A stretch of 64,000 nt of DNA from NCBI RefSeq assembly GCF_000308655.1, contig NZ_BAGC01000109.1, forward strand, positions 1 to 64,000. The letters run 5' to 3'. This stretch comes from Nocardia niigatensis NBRC 100131. Its GTDB lineage: Bacteria > Actinomycetota > Actinomycetes > Mycobacteriales > Mycobacteriaceae. Below the pieces are notes generated by a model that ran no database searches, was not told where the DNA came from, and saw only the letters and a list, made by a program, of their open reading frames with translations. The translations under genes and the position numbers were made by a program. This document shows, in pieces, positions 18,281 to 26,662 of the stretch. Positions within the stretch are counted from its first letter, which is position 1; every line of letters starts with the position of its first letter.

Positions 18281-19006
18281 GTGGCTAGAAAACCTAAGGT
18301 GCAGCAGAACGCGGCAGACGACGATCACTCGTCGGAGTCCAAGTCGGCCAAGACCCGCCAACGCATCCTGGACGCCGCTGCCCACGTACTGAGCATGAAG
18401 GGCTACTCCGGGACGCGGCTGAGCGATGTCGCCGAGTATGCCGAGCTCCAGGCTCCTGCGATCTACTACTACTTCCCCTCACGCGAGGAACTCATCGAGG
18501 AGGTCATGTGGAGCGGGATCGCCGAGATGGTGAAACATCTGGCAGGCGTCCTCGACGGCATCCCCAGTGACGTCACGCCGATCGATCGCATCATGATCGC
18601 CATCGACGCGCACCTCCGACACGAGCTCGAGTTATCCGACTACGCGACGGCCGCGATTCGCAACAGCGGCCAGGTCCCCGAGCACCTCCGCGCCCGCCAA
18701 CTCGCGGAAGAGGCGAACTACGGCACGTTGTGGCGCAAGTTGATCAAGGACGCCGCCGCCGAGGGGCAGATCCGAGACGACCTGGATCTGCATGTCACGC
18801 AGATGCTCATCATGGGGTCACTGAACTGGGCTGCGGAGTGGTGGACACCCCGGCGAGGATCATTGGAGACCGTCATCCGCACGGCGCAGTCACTGATTCG
18901 CACCGGGATTGCGACAGCCGCTGCGGCCGAAGAACCCGCGACGTCACCGCGGCGCAGGCGGGCGCCGCGGAAGACGACGGTCAGGCCCGCAGCCGAATCC
19001 GCCTGA
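18281..19006 (+). CDS. TetR-family transcriptional regulator (paralog 1)
   Basis: 241 residues from a GTG start. An unusually long charged N-terminus precedes the helix-turn-helix (about residues 28-75, with T-R-L-S-D-V-A-E-Y-A and Y-Y-F-P-S-R-E-E-L). The C-terminal ligand domain carries W-A-A-E-W-W, shared with the second TetR at 19286. A basic, Pro-rich tail follows. The type resembles KstR2-like repressors of lipid catabolism. Candidate controller of the 16-mer sites found across this window, together with or instead of its paralog (inference). Confidence 0.9.
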   Translation: MARKPKVQQNAADDDHSSESKSAKTRQRILDAAAHVLSMKGYSGTRLSDVAEYAELQAPAIYYYFPSREELIEEVMWSGIAEMVKHLAGVLDGIPSDVTPIDRIMIAIDAHLRHELELSDYATAAIRNSGQVPEHLRARQLAEEANYGTLWRKLIKDAAAEGQIRDDLDLHVTQMLIMGSLNWAAEWWTPRRGSLETVIRTAQSLIRTGIATAAAAEEPATSPRRRRAPRKTTVRPAAESA

Positions 19007-19018
19007 GCCGCACGGCAG

Positions 19019-19213
19019 TCAGCGCAAGATCCAGAGCGCCTCTGTCGGACACCCCTGCACGGCTTCCTCGACAGCGGCGAGCTCGTCGTCGGTGATGTCC
19101 TCCTTGAGCTGGACGAGTTCGCCATTGTCATCGATCTCGAAGAACGCCGGAGCCAGCGACTCACAGATGCCCAGACCTGTGCACTTGCTCCGATCGACGA
19201 CGACCTTCATCAT
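19019..19213 (-). CDS. 3Fe-4S ferredoxin, likely P450 electron carrier
   Basis: 64 residues, short acidic ferredoxin. Cysteines sit at C-T-G-L-G-I-C (x5 spacing, with the usual middle cysteine missing, typical of a 3Fe-4S cluster) and in the C-terminal G-C-P-T-E-A. Such ferredoxins commonly feed actinobacterial cytochrome P450s. The P450 at 25364 and the reductase at 35600 would complete the chain. Two adjacent start codons (19213 and 19210) with CCTCC-type ribosome site upstream. The operator-like site at 19235-19250 is 22 bp upstream. Confidence 0.92.
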   Translation of the reverse strand: MMKVVVDRSKCTGLGICESLAPAFFEIDDNGELVQLKEDITDDELAAVEEAVQGCPTEALWILR

Positions 19214-19234
19214 TTCCTCCTTTGATGCTATGTT

Positions 19235-19250
19235 TTGAATCGAAGATAAA
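19235..19250 (+). promoter_or_regulatory. Candidate operator between ferredoxin and TetR paralog 2
   Basis: TTGAATCGAAGATAAA matches the consensus at 12 of 16 positions. It lies 22 bp from the ferredoxin start and 36 bp from the divergent TetR start, a usual position for autoregulation. Confidence 0.45.
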
Positions 19251-19285
19251 TTAGATTTCCTGCTCGGTCAATACGCGAGGAGCCG

Positions 19286-19951
19286 ATGACCACCACCTCT
19301 CCGATGAACGCCACCCGGGAGCGCATCCTCGCCGCGGCCGCGCACATTCTCAGCCGCCGCGGTGTCGCAGGAACCCGCCTCGCCGACATCGCCGCGCACG
19401 CCGAGCTGCGCGCGCCCGCCGTCTACTACTACTTCCGATCACGCAATGAGCTGATCGCCGAGGTGATGCGGGAAGGGCAGCGCCGGGTCCGCGAACACGT
19501 CCAGCACACGATCACCTCGGCGCCACCGGGGGCTCCGGTGGTCGAGGTGATCGATGCCGCCGTCGAGGCGCATCTGCGGATCGAACTAGGGTTGTCCGAT
19601 TTTGCGTCCGCCGTGACGCGCAATGCCGGCCAGCTACCCCCGGAGATCGTCGAGTCCCTGCGTCTGGAAAGCACTGCGTATCACGCAATCTGGCGCACCC
19701 TGCTGGAGCGGCTCGCGGAGTCCGGCGAGCTGCGTCCGGGACTGGACATCGGGATAGCTCGCATGCTGGTGATCGGGGCGCTCAACTGGACCGCAGAATG
19801 GTGGAATCCCGACCACGGCTCACTGGACAGCCTGGTCGCGACCGCGCAGTCGATCGTGCGGAACAGCGTAGCCATCCACGACGCACCGGATCAGCAGCTG
19901 CGCGAGCACCCCCGGCCTGGCAGCACCCGATCGACACGTCGCAGTTTTTAG
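19286..19951 (+). CDS. TetR-family transcriptional regulator (paralog 2)
   Basis: 221 residues. The helix-turn-helix at about 10-58 (G-T-R-L-A-D-I-A-A-H-A, Y-Y-F-R-S-R-N-E-L) and the ligand domain, including W-T-A-E-W-W, closely follow the protein at 18281. GAGGAG precedes the ATG. It sits directly upstream of the thiolase/acyl-CoA dehydrogenase operon and divergent from ferredoxin. Probable repressor responding to an acyl-CoA or steroid/fatty acid intermediate (inference from family and context). Confidence 0.92.
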   Translation: MTTTSPMNATRERILAAAAHILSRRGVAGTRLADIAAHAELRAPAVYYYFRSRNELIAEVMREGQRRVREHVQHTITSAPPGAPVVEVIDAAVEAHLRIELGLSDFASAVTRNAGQLPPEIVESLRLESTAYHAIWRTLLERLAESGELRPGLDIGIARMLVIGALNWTAEWWNPDHGSLDSLVATAQSIVRNSVAIHDAPDQQLREHPRPGSTRSTRRSF

Positions 19952-19962
19952 TCTACATTAAA
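19947..19962 (+). promoter_or_regulatory. Candidate operator before the thiolase operon
   Basis: TTTAGTCTACATTAAA matches the consensus at 13 of 16 positions. It overlaps the last codons of the TetR gene and is 30 bp upstream of the thiolase start. Confidence 0.5.
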
Positions 19963-19992
19963 TTAATCAATGTCACTTCTTAGGAGAACCCC

Positions 19993-21144
19993 ATGCCCGA
20001 GGCGTACATCATCGATGCCGTCCGCACCGCGGTAGGCAAGCGAGGCGGTGGCTTCGCTCAATCGCACCCGGCGGACATGGCCGCGCACGTCATCAAGACG
20101 GTGGTCGGCCGCAACGAATTCGACCCCGCCGACATCGACGACGTGATCCTGGGCTGCCTGGACAACATCGGAGCGCAGGCAGGCGATATCGCGCGCACCG
20201 CCGCACTGGCAGCGGGCCTGCCGGAGTCGGTACCCGGCGTCACCATCGACCGCCAGTGCGGTTCGGCCCAGCAGGCTGTGAGTTTCGCCGCACAGGCGGT
20301 GATGAGCGGGACCAGCGATCTCATCGTTGCCGGCGGCGTGCAGAATATGAGCCAGTTCCCCATCCTGTCCGCCTTCCAGGCCGGCGAACCGTTCGGTTCG
20401 ACCGATCCTTGGACCGGCTGTGAGGGTTGGCAGGCTCGCTACGGCGCGCAGGAGATCTCGCAGTTCCGCGGCGCCGAGATGATGGCCGAACACTGGAACC
20501 TGAGCCGGGAGACCAACGAGGCCTGGGCCTTCCAGAGCCACCAGCGCGCGCTGCACGCGATCGAGGCGGGCCGCTTCACCCGGGAGATCACCGAGTTCGC
20601 CGGCGTCTCGGTCGATCAGGGACCACGCGCCGACACCTCCCTCGAGAAGATGGCCGAGCTCAAGACCCTGACAGAGGGCGGACGCCTCACCGCGGCGGTC
20701 GCCAGCCAAATCTCCGATGGCTCAGCGGCGCTGCTCATCGCCTCGGAGGCGGCGGTCGAGCGGTACGGCTTCAAGCCCCGCGCGCGCATTCACCACATGT
20801 CCGTGCGCGGCGCGGATCCGGTGATGATGCTCAGCGCTCCGATCCCCGCCACCCAGCACGCGCTCAAGCGGGCCGGGCTGTCCATCGACGACATCGACGC
20901 GGTCGAGATCAACGAGGCTTTTGCGCCGGTCGTACTCGCTTGGCTGGCCGAGATCGGCGCGGACTCGGCCAAGGTCAACCCGAACGGCGGCGCGATCGCG
21001 CTCGGCCACCCGATCGGCGCGACGGGCGCTCGGCTGATGGTCACGCTGCTGCACGAGCTCGAACGCACCGGCGGCCGCTACGGCCTGCAGACCATGTGCG
21101 AGGGCGGCGGCCAGGCCAACGTCACCATCATCGAAAGGCTCTGA
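19993..21144 (+). CDS. Thiolase (acetyl-CoA acyltransferase, FadA type)
   Basis: 383 residues. Acyl-accepting Cys89 in D-R-Q-C-G-S, N-E-A-F-A-P, G-H-P-I-G-A-T-G-A-R and a second Cys in M-C-E-G-G-G-Q are all present, so it should be an active degradative thiolase. AGGAG lies before the ATG. One base separates its stop from the start of the acyl-CoA dehydrogenase, so the two form an operon. Resembles FadA5/FadA6-type thiolases of sterol and fatty acid breakdown, though the chain specificity is not visible. Confidence 0.93.
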   Translation: MPEAYIIDAVRTAVGKRGGGFAQSHPADMAAHVIKTVVGRNEFDPADIDDVILGCLDNIGAQAGDIARTAALAAGLPESVPGVTIDRQCGSAQQAVSFAAQAVMSGTSDLIVAGGVQNMSQFPILSAFQAGEPFGSTDPWTGCEGWQARYGAQEISQFRGAEMMAEHWNLSRETNEAWAFQSHQRALHAIEAGRFTREITEFAGVSVDQGPRADTSLEKMAELKTLTEGGRLTAAVASQISDGSAALLIASEAAVERYGFKPRARIHHMSVRGADPVMMLSAPIPATQHALKRAGLSIDDIDAVEINEAFAPVVLAWLAEIGADSAKVNPNGGAIALGHPIGATGARLMVTLLHELERTGGRYGLQTMCEGGGQANVTIIERL

Positions 21145-21145
21145 C

Positions 21146-22294
21146 ATGCATCGGGGCCTGTACGAGCCCGACCATGAGGCGTACCGCGAGACGGTTCGTG
21201 CTTTCCTCGAACGAGAGGTCGTGCCCCACAAGGACAAGTGGGACGAGGACCACTGGATCGACCGTGAGGTCTACACGAAAGCCGCGACCGCCGGGCTGTA
21301 CGGACTCGAGATCGCCGAAGAATACGGCGGTTCGGGCGTCCACGACTATCGGTATCGGATGGTCGTGTGTGAAGAGGTGTCGCGCATCAACGCCCTCTCG
21401 TTCAACCTCACGATCAGCTTGCAGGACGACCTGGTCCTGCACTACCTGCTCGATCTCACCAACGACGACCAGAAGCAGCGCTGGCTGCCCGGCTTCGCCG
21501 CGGGCGAGATCATCGGCGCCCTCGCAATGACGGAGCCCGGGGCCGGCAGCGATCTGCGGGGAATTCGCACGAGCGCGGTCCGTGACGGCGACCACTGGAT
21601 CATCAACGGGCAGAAGACCTTCATCTCCAGCGGCATCATGGCCGATCTGGTGGTGGTCGCCGCCCGCACCGATCCCGCGGCAGGTTCGCGCGGATTCAGC
21701 CTCTTCGTCGTCGAACGGGAAACTCCCGGGTTCGAACGTGGCCGCAAGCTCGACAAGATCGGGCTGCCCGGGCAGGACACAGCCGAACTGTTCTTCGAGA
21801 ATGCCCGTGTTCCGCATGCGAACCTGCTCGGCGAGGAGGGAAACGGCCTGCAGTACTTGATGAGCCATCTCCCGCGCGAGCGCCTCGGCGTCACCGCCAA
21901 GGCGCTGGCGACCACGCGGGCGATCCTCGACCAGACCATCGAATACTGCAAGCAGCGGCGGGCTTTCGGCCAGCCGATCTCCGACTTCCAGCATGTCCGG
22001 TTCGAACTGGCCGAGATGGAGACCGAGGTCGACCTCGCCGAGGCGTACACCGACAAATCGGTGCTTGCCTACAACGCGGGCGAACTCGATCCGATCGACG
22101 CGGCCAAGGGCAAGTGGTACGTCAGCGAGCTTCAGAAGCGCGTCGTCGACCGCTGCCTGCAACTGCATGGCGGGTACGGCTACATGACCGAATACCCGGT
22201 CGCCAAGGCCTATGTCGATACCCGGATCCAGACGATCTACGGAGGCACCACCGAGATCATGAAGGAACTCATCGGACGGGCGATCGCTCGCTGA
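21146..22294 (+). CDS. Acyl-CoA dehydrogenase
   Basis: 382 residues. FAD-binding signature A-M-T-E-P-G-A-G-S-D near 127-136, W-I-I-N-G-Q-K-T-F-I-S-S, and the C-terminal catalytic region Y-G-G-T-T-E-I with Glu as the likely base. It introduces the alpha,beta double bond in acyl-CoA; long- or branched-chain substrates fit the surroundings. Follows the thiolase by one base. A strong hairpin lies 44 bp downstream. Confidence 0.93.
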   Translation: MHRGLYEPDHEAYRETVRAFLEREVVPHKDKWDEDHWIDREVYTKAATAGLYGLEIAEEYGGSGVHDYRYRMVVCEEVSRINALSFNLTISLQDDLVLHYLLDLTNDDQKQRWLPGFAAGEIIGALAMTEPGAGSDLRGIRTSAVRDGDHWIINGQKTFISSGIMADLVVVAARTDPAAGSRGFSLFVVERETPGFERGRKLDKIGLPGQDTAELFFENARVPHANLLGEEGNGLQYLMSHLPRERLGVTAKALATTRAILDQTIEYCKQRRAFGQPISDFQHVRFELAEMETEVDLAEAYTDKSVLAYNAGELDPIDAAKGKWYVSELQKRVVDRCLQLHGGYGYMTEYPVAKAYVDTRIQTIYGGTTEIMKELIGRAIAR

Positions 22295-22337
22295 GCCCCC
22301 GACCGGCCACCACCGGCTACGCTGGGTGAACAACACT

Positions 22338-22371
22338 GAGGGCCCCGGACCAAACCAGGTCCGGGGCCCTC
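22338..22371. terminator. Bidirectional hairpin terminator
   Basis: A perfect 14-bp stem (GAGGGCCCCGGACC and complement) with a 6-base loop lies between the convergent acyl-CoA dehydrogenase and racemase genes. Confidence 0.8.
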
Positions 22372-22399
22372 GGCGCACCGGTCGAGAACGCCACTGCGC

Positions 22400-23566
22400 T
22401 CAACCGGCGACGCCACGCTCGATCAGGTCGTCCACGGCCGGGATTCCCCACTCCGTCAAGACATCTCGGGTGTGCTGGCCCGGCGACGGCGGCGGATTCC
22501 CCAGCTCGGTCCGCGACAGCGAGAACCGCGGTGCGGGCGCGGATTGCACCACACCGCCGTGGTCGACGATCGAGCCGCGCGCCTCGATGTGCGGGTGCGC
22601 TACGGCTTCGCGCAGACTGACGACGGGAGCGACGCAGGCATCGGACCCCTCGAAGACCTCGCACCACTGCGCCATGGTCCGCGTCGCGAACGCCGCGGCG
22701 AGTTTGATCCGGATCGCCGGCCACGCGCGGCGATCGTGTTGCCGCGCAGGATCTTCGTCGATACCCAGCCGAGCCAGCAGCTCGGCGTAGAACTTGCTTT
22801 CGATCGCCCCGACCGCCATGTGGCGGCCATCCGCGGTTTCGTAGGTGGTGTAGAACGGTGCACCGCCATCGAGCATGTTGGCTTCTCGCCGATCGTTCCA
22901 CGCTCCCGCGGTGAGAAAGGCATGGATCCCGGTCAGCAGATGCGCAGCGCCGTCCACGATCGCGGCGTCGACGACCTGTCCCGCCCCGGTCCGCTCCGCC
23001 ACCCGCAGCGCGGCCAGAATACCCACCACGAGATACATTCCGCCGCCGCCGAAATCGCCGACGAGATTGAGCGGCACACTTGGCCCGGTGTGGGCGTCGC
23101 CAATGGCGTGGAGCGCTCCGGTCACCGCGATGTAGTCGATATCGTGGCCGGCGCTCTGGGCAAGCGGGCCGGTCTGACCCCAGCCCGTCATCCGGCCGTA
23201 GATCAGGCGCGGGTTCCGTTCCAGGCAGGCGTCCGGCCCGAGCCCAAGGCGCTCGGCGACGCCGGGTCGGTAGCCTTCGACGATCACATCCGCATGCTCG
23301 AGCAACTGCAGAACGACTTCGACCGCCTCCGAACGTTTGAGGTCCAGGATCAGCGATCGCTTGCCCCGATTGAGCAGGTCCTCCTCCGGCTTGCCCGGAA
23401 ACACGCTGCCGGCGGCCGCAGGGCGATCGATTCGGACCACGTCGGCGCCGAGATCCGCCAGCATCATGGTGGCGAACGGTCCCGGGCCCAGGCCGGCCAG
23501 TTCGACTACCCGCACCCCCGTGAGCGGACCGGAATATGCGGTGGGACCGCCGGTTTCGACTGTCAT
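22400..23566 (-). CDS. Alpha-methylacyl-CoA racemase (CaiB/BaiF family III)
   Basis: 388 residues, family III CoA-transferase fold. The racemase-type pair is visible: His141 in A-G-H-D-I-D-Y and Asp171 in V-G-D-F-G-G-G-G, as in mycobacterial MCR. The N-terminal G-V-R-V-V-E-L-A-G-L-G-P-G-P is also typical. It interconverts 2R and 2S methyl-branched acyl-CoAs, a step needed for beta-oxidation of sterol side chains or isoprenoid acids. This is the clearest pointer to a branched substrate. A 412-bp structured gap separates it from the upstream aldehyde dehydrogenase. Confidence 0.88.
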   Translation of the reverse strand: MTVETGGPTAYSGPLTGVRVVELAGLGPGPFATMMLADLGADVVRIDRPAAAGSVFPGKPEEDLLNRGKRSLILDLKRSEAVEVVLQLLEHADVIVEGYRPGVAERLGLGPDACLERNPRLIYGRMTGWGQTGPLAQSAGHDIDYIAVTGALHAIGDAHTGPSVPLNLVGDFGGGGMYLVVGILAALRVAERTGAGQVVDAAIVDGAAHLLTGIHAFLTAGAWNDRREANMLDGGAPFYTTYETADGRHMAVGAIESKFYAELLARLGIDEDPARQHDRRAWPAIRIKLAAAFATRTMAQWCEVFEGSDACVAPVVSLREAVAHPHIEARGSIVDHGGVVQSAPAPRFSLSRTELGNPPPSPGQHTRDVLTEWGIPAVDDLIERGVAG

Positions 23567-23606
23567 ACGTGTCTCCGATTCATCTGCGCCCCGCTGGATA
23601 ACAGAA

Positions 23607-23958
23607 CGCGCCCTGCGAACCGGTCCTGAGCCGGTATCTGGTTCGCAGGGTGCGCGGCCTCGCTGCAGTGGGTGTCAGCAAGGGGTCCTCTCCTATGAGG
23701 AAGATCGAGCGGCGCGTCCCGAAACGACGAGGGTTGGGCGGCTCGAGATCCCGGGACGCGCCCTTTCCTTGCTGCGTCTAGGGGCGTCCGACGAGGCAAG
23801 GAGTTCTCGGACCCGGTCGGATTCGGCTCGTGCGGACCGGACAGCTGGCCCGCACGAGCCGACGGGTACACCTGGGACAGTGATCGGGTAATCGAGCGAG
23901 AGGCTCGTGTCCCGGGTGCACCCTCCTCGCTGCCGCCGGGTAATTCGGCAGCAAGGAG
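23607..23958. repeat. Array of seven hairpins in a 412-bp intergenic region
   Basis: Within 23567-23978 no convincing gene is seen, but seven inverted repeats follow one another: 23607-23621/23640-23654 (15 bp, one G-T); 23658-23665/23676-23683 (8, one mismatch); 23711-23721/23752-23762 (11, perfect); 23766-23778/23790-23802 (13, one mismatch, one G-T); 23823-23835/23850-23862 (13, perfect); 23864-23879/23908-23923 (16, one mismatch, one G-T); 23923-23935/23946-23958 (13, one mismatch). Hairpins 2, 4 and 7 share the arms CCTYGC and GCAAGG, so strong hairpins alternate with members of one repeat family. It may be a tandem terminator, a structured leader of the racemase gene or a mobile repeat cluster. 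Confidence 0.75.
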
Positions 23959-23978
23959 CTTTCCTCACACCGGCGGTA

Positions 23979-25367
23979 TCAGAAGACCTTCCGCATGATC
24001 TTCATCGCGAGATCGGTATAGGGCGGATACATGAGCCGGAGATCCGGCTTGAATGTCTTCTTCAGCACCGCCTTCCGATGACTCAGTGCCTCGAAACCCC
24101 AGCGGCCGTGATACGCGCCCATACCGCTCGCGCCGACACCGCCGAACGGCAGTTGCGGCACCAGGTAATGCATCGCGATGTGGTTGATCACGGCGCCGCC
24201 GGACGGGATTTCGTCGACCAGGCGCTGCTGCACCGCGGACGACCCGCTGAAGAAGTACGCGGCGAGGGGCTTCGACCGGCTGTTCACGAAAGTGATGGCG
24301 TCATCGAGGCTTTCGTAGGACAGCACCGGCAGGATCGGCCCGAAAATCTCCTCCACCATCAGCGGTTCGTCCGGATCCGGGTCGACGACAACCGTCGGCT
24401 CGATCGACAAGGACGACCGAGTCGTCCCACCGCCCGTGACGATCTTGCCGCGCGTCTGCTCGAGATAACCCGAGAGACGATCGAATTGTCGCTCGTTGAC
24501 GACGCGCCGACCGTCGACATGCCCGTCGCGCTCGAATTCGCCGATCAGCTCGACGACCTTGTCCACCAGCTTGTCCTGGATCCGGTGATCGGCGAGGACA
24601 TAGTCCGGTGCGATACAGGTCTGCCCCGAGTTCATGAACTTGACCCAGGCCAGACGGCGGGCAACGACCTCGAGATCGGCGTCCGCGGTGACGATGACCG
24701 GGCTCTTACCACCGAGTTCCAGCGTGACCGGAGTCAGGGTGGGAGCGGCGGCGGCCATGATCTTCTTGCCGACCTCGGTACCACCGGTGAAGACCGCGTG
24801 GTCGAAGCCCTGGGCCAGCAACGCCTGGGTCACGCCGGCATCACCTTCGACCACCGCGACAGCGGTGCTGTCGAAGTACTTCGGCACCAGCCGGGCCAGC
24901 AGGGCGGAGGTCGCGGGCGCGAGCTCCGAGGGCTTGATGACGGCGCAGTTTCCTGCGGCGAGCGCCGCGATCAACGGCCCCAACGTCAGCACGACGGGGT
25001 AATTCCACGGCCCGATGATCAGGACGACGCCCAGTGGCTCGTACTGGATCCAGGCTGAGCCCGGATACTGAATGAGCGACAACGGCTGGCGCTGTCGTTT
25101 CATCCAGCCGCGCAGGTGCTTGATCGCGAAGACGGCTTCGCCTCGGGTGGAGGCGATATCGCCGAACCACGCCTCCCGCTTGCTCCGCCCGAGGTCCTCG
25201 GCGAGTGCCGCCGCGACCTCGTCCTCGCATTGGTCGAGCAGCTTGACCAGGTTCCGCAGCTGTTCGAGACGCCACTCCACGCTCCGGGTCCGCCCCGAGG
25301 CGAACCCGCGCCGCATCCGCTCGACCACGGCCGTGATCTGTTCGGTGCTCATCAGTTCGGCGCTCAT
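23979..25367 (-). CDS. Aldehyde dehydrogenase (ALDH3-like)
   Basis: 462 residues. Catalytic Cys251 in S-G-Q-T-C, general base Glu217 in L-E-L-G-G-K, and the NAD site F-T-G-G-T-E-V-G. The length and C-terminal extension match fatty aldehyde dehydrogenases of the ALDH3 group. It would oxidise the aldehyde made by the P450 to the acid used by the acyl-CoA synthetase. Overlaps the P450 stop by 4 bp; last gene of the SCP2-FadD-P450-ALDH operon. Confidence 0.92.
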   Translation of the reverse strand: MSAELMSTEQITAVVERMRRGFASGRTRSVEWRLEQLRNLVKLLDQCEDEVAAALAEDLGRSKREAWFGDIASTRGEAVFAIKHLRGWMKRQRQPLSLIQYPGSAWIQYEPLGVVLIIGPWNYPVVLTLGPLIAALAAGNCAVIKPSELAPATSALLARLVPKYFDSTAVAVVEGDAGVTQALLAQGFDHAVFTGGTEVGKKIMAAAAPTLTPVTLELGGKSPVIVTADADLEVVARRLAWVKFMNSGQTCIAPDYVLADHRIQDKLVDKVVELIGEFERDGHVDGRRVVNERQFDRLSGYLEQTRGKIVTGGGTTRSSLSIEPTVVVDPDPDEPLMVEEIFGPILPVLSYESLDDAITFVNSRSKPLAAYFFSGSSAVQQRLVDEIPSGGAVINHIAMHYLVPQLPFGGVGASGMGAYHGRWGFEALSHRKAVLKKTFKPDLRLMYPPYTDLAMKIMRKVF

Positions 25368-26629
25368 CGCAGTGTCGCCGGAAGATGCTTGACGGCGTGC
25401 ACGAAGTTGCCGACCAGGTAGGACGGCTCGCCGACCCTCAGGTCCGGCGCGCGATGCAGCAACTGGTCGAAGATCTCACGCAGCTGGATCTTGGCGACGA
25501 AGTTGCCCATGCAGTAGTGCGGGCCACCGCCGCCGAAGCCGACGTGCGGGTTCGGCGACCGCGTGATGTCGAAGACGTCCGGGTCGGTGAAGACGGTCTC
25601 GTCCCGGTTGCCGGAGGAGAAGATCGTGGCGACCCACTCCCCCTTCTTGATCTCCTGCCCGCCGAGCACGGTGTCCTGGGTCGCGGTCCGGCGGAAGGTC
25701 ATCACCGGCGTCACCCAGCGCACCAATTCCTCGGTGGCCGAACCGATTCGCCCATCGAAATCGTCGAGCAACAAGGACTTCTGCTCAGGGAAATCCTGCA
25801 GCGTCTTGATACCGAGGGAGATCGTGTTTCGCGTGGTGTCGTTGCCAGCGACCGACAGCAGCACGAAGAAGGAGGCGATCTCGTCATCGGTCAGCCGCTG
25901 ACCGTCGACCTCTGCCTGCACGAGGTTCGTCATCAAGTCCGAGGCCGGGTTCTTACGCCGCTCCTGCGCGAATTCCATTCCCATCATGAGCAATCCGACG
26001 AGAGAATCGTTGAGCAGCTCGACCGGCGCCCGACCGCCGGCGACATCCTCGTCCGCCCAGGCGACCATCGCGTCGGCCATGTGCGCGGCTTCGTCCCGCT
26101 GTGACACCGGCAGCCCGAGCATCTCGTAGATCGTCCACATCGGCAGCCGCTTGGATACCTGGTGCACGAAGTCGAACTCGCTGTCACCGACCTCGAGCAG
26201 CTCGTCGACGATGGTTCGCGCCTGGTTCTTGATCTGATCGTGGATCTTGGCCACCTGCTTCGGCGTGAACGCCGAGCTGATCAGCTTGCGCAGCGCGGGA
26301 TGCCGGGGCGCGTCCATCGCAAGGAACGACGAAGCGGCCTCGAGGATGTCGGGCGGGACTTCCTCGAGCTGAACACCCAGGCCAGAGCAGAAGACCTCGG
26401 GCTGCTTGCTGACCTCGGTGATCAGCCGATGGCTGGTCACCGCCCACACACCATCATTCTCCGGGGGCATCAGCGCGCCCTCGATCGGCGGGTGCCAGCT
26501 GATCGGTCGTTCGGCGCGCAGCACGCGGAAGGTCTCGTCGCGCTCCGCGGCGGTCTTCGACCAGAACGACAGGGGCGAGATGCTCAGCGGATCGTAGGCC
26601 CGGGCAGTCGTTTCGATTGCCGTAGTCAT
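25364..26629 (-). CDS. Cytochrome P450 (CYP124/125-like)
   Basis: 421 residues from the ATG at 26629 with AAGGAAG upstream; a TTG six codons earlier is less likely. I-helix A-G-N-D-T-T (261-266), E-L-V-R (301-304) and heme loop F-G-G-G-G-P-H-Y-C with Cys373 are intact. The I-helix and heme loop resemble CYP124/CYP125/CYP268-type enzymes, which hydroxylate the terminal methyl of sterols and methyl-branched lipids. The exact subfamily is not certain. Candidate redox partners in the window are the ferredoxin at 19019 and the reductase at 35600. Confidence 0.93.
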   Translation of the reverse strand: MTTAIETTARAYDPLSISPLSFWSKTAAERDETFRVLRAERPISWHPPIEGALMPPENDGVWAVTSHRLITEVSKQPEVFCSGLGVQLEEVPPDILEAASSFLAMDAPRHPALRKLISSAFTPKQVAKIHDQIKNQARTIVDELLEVGDSEFDFVHQVSKRLPMWTIYEMLGLPVSQRDEAAHMADAMVAWADEDVAGGRAPVELLNDSLVGLLMMGMEFAQERRKNPASDLMTNLVQAEVDGQRLTDDEIASFFVLLSVAGNDTTRNTISLGIKTLQDFPEQKSLLLDDFDGRIGSATEELVRWVTPVMTFRRTATQDTVLGGQEIKKGEWVATIFSSGNRDETVFTDPDVFDITRSPNPHVGFGGGGPHYCMGNFVAKIQLREIFDQLLHRAPDLRVGEPSYLVGNFVHAVKHLPATLR

Positions 26630-26662
26630 ATCAGCACTTCCTTGCAATGCGATTGAGCGTCG

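Noticed and set aside
23607..23958. CRISPR array or integron attC cassette array
   Set aside because: Repeats are not identical and spacers are absent; stems differ in sequence, and no integrase or cas gene is present.
23563..23968. Open frames across the hairpin array (for example 23693-23968 minus)
   Set aside because: No ribosome site, composition dominated by Arg/Ser/Pro, and the frame simply follows the inverted repeats.
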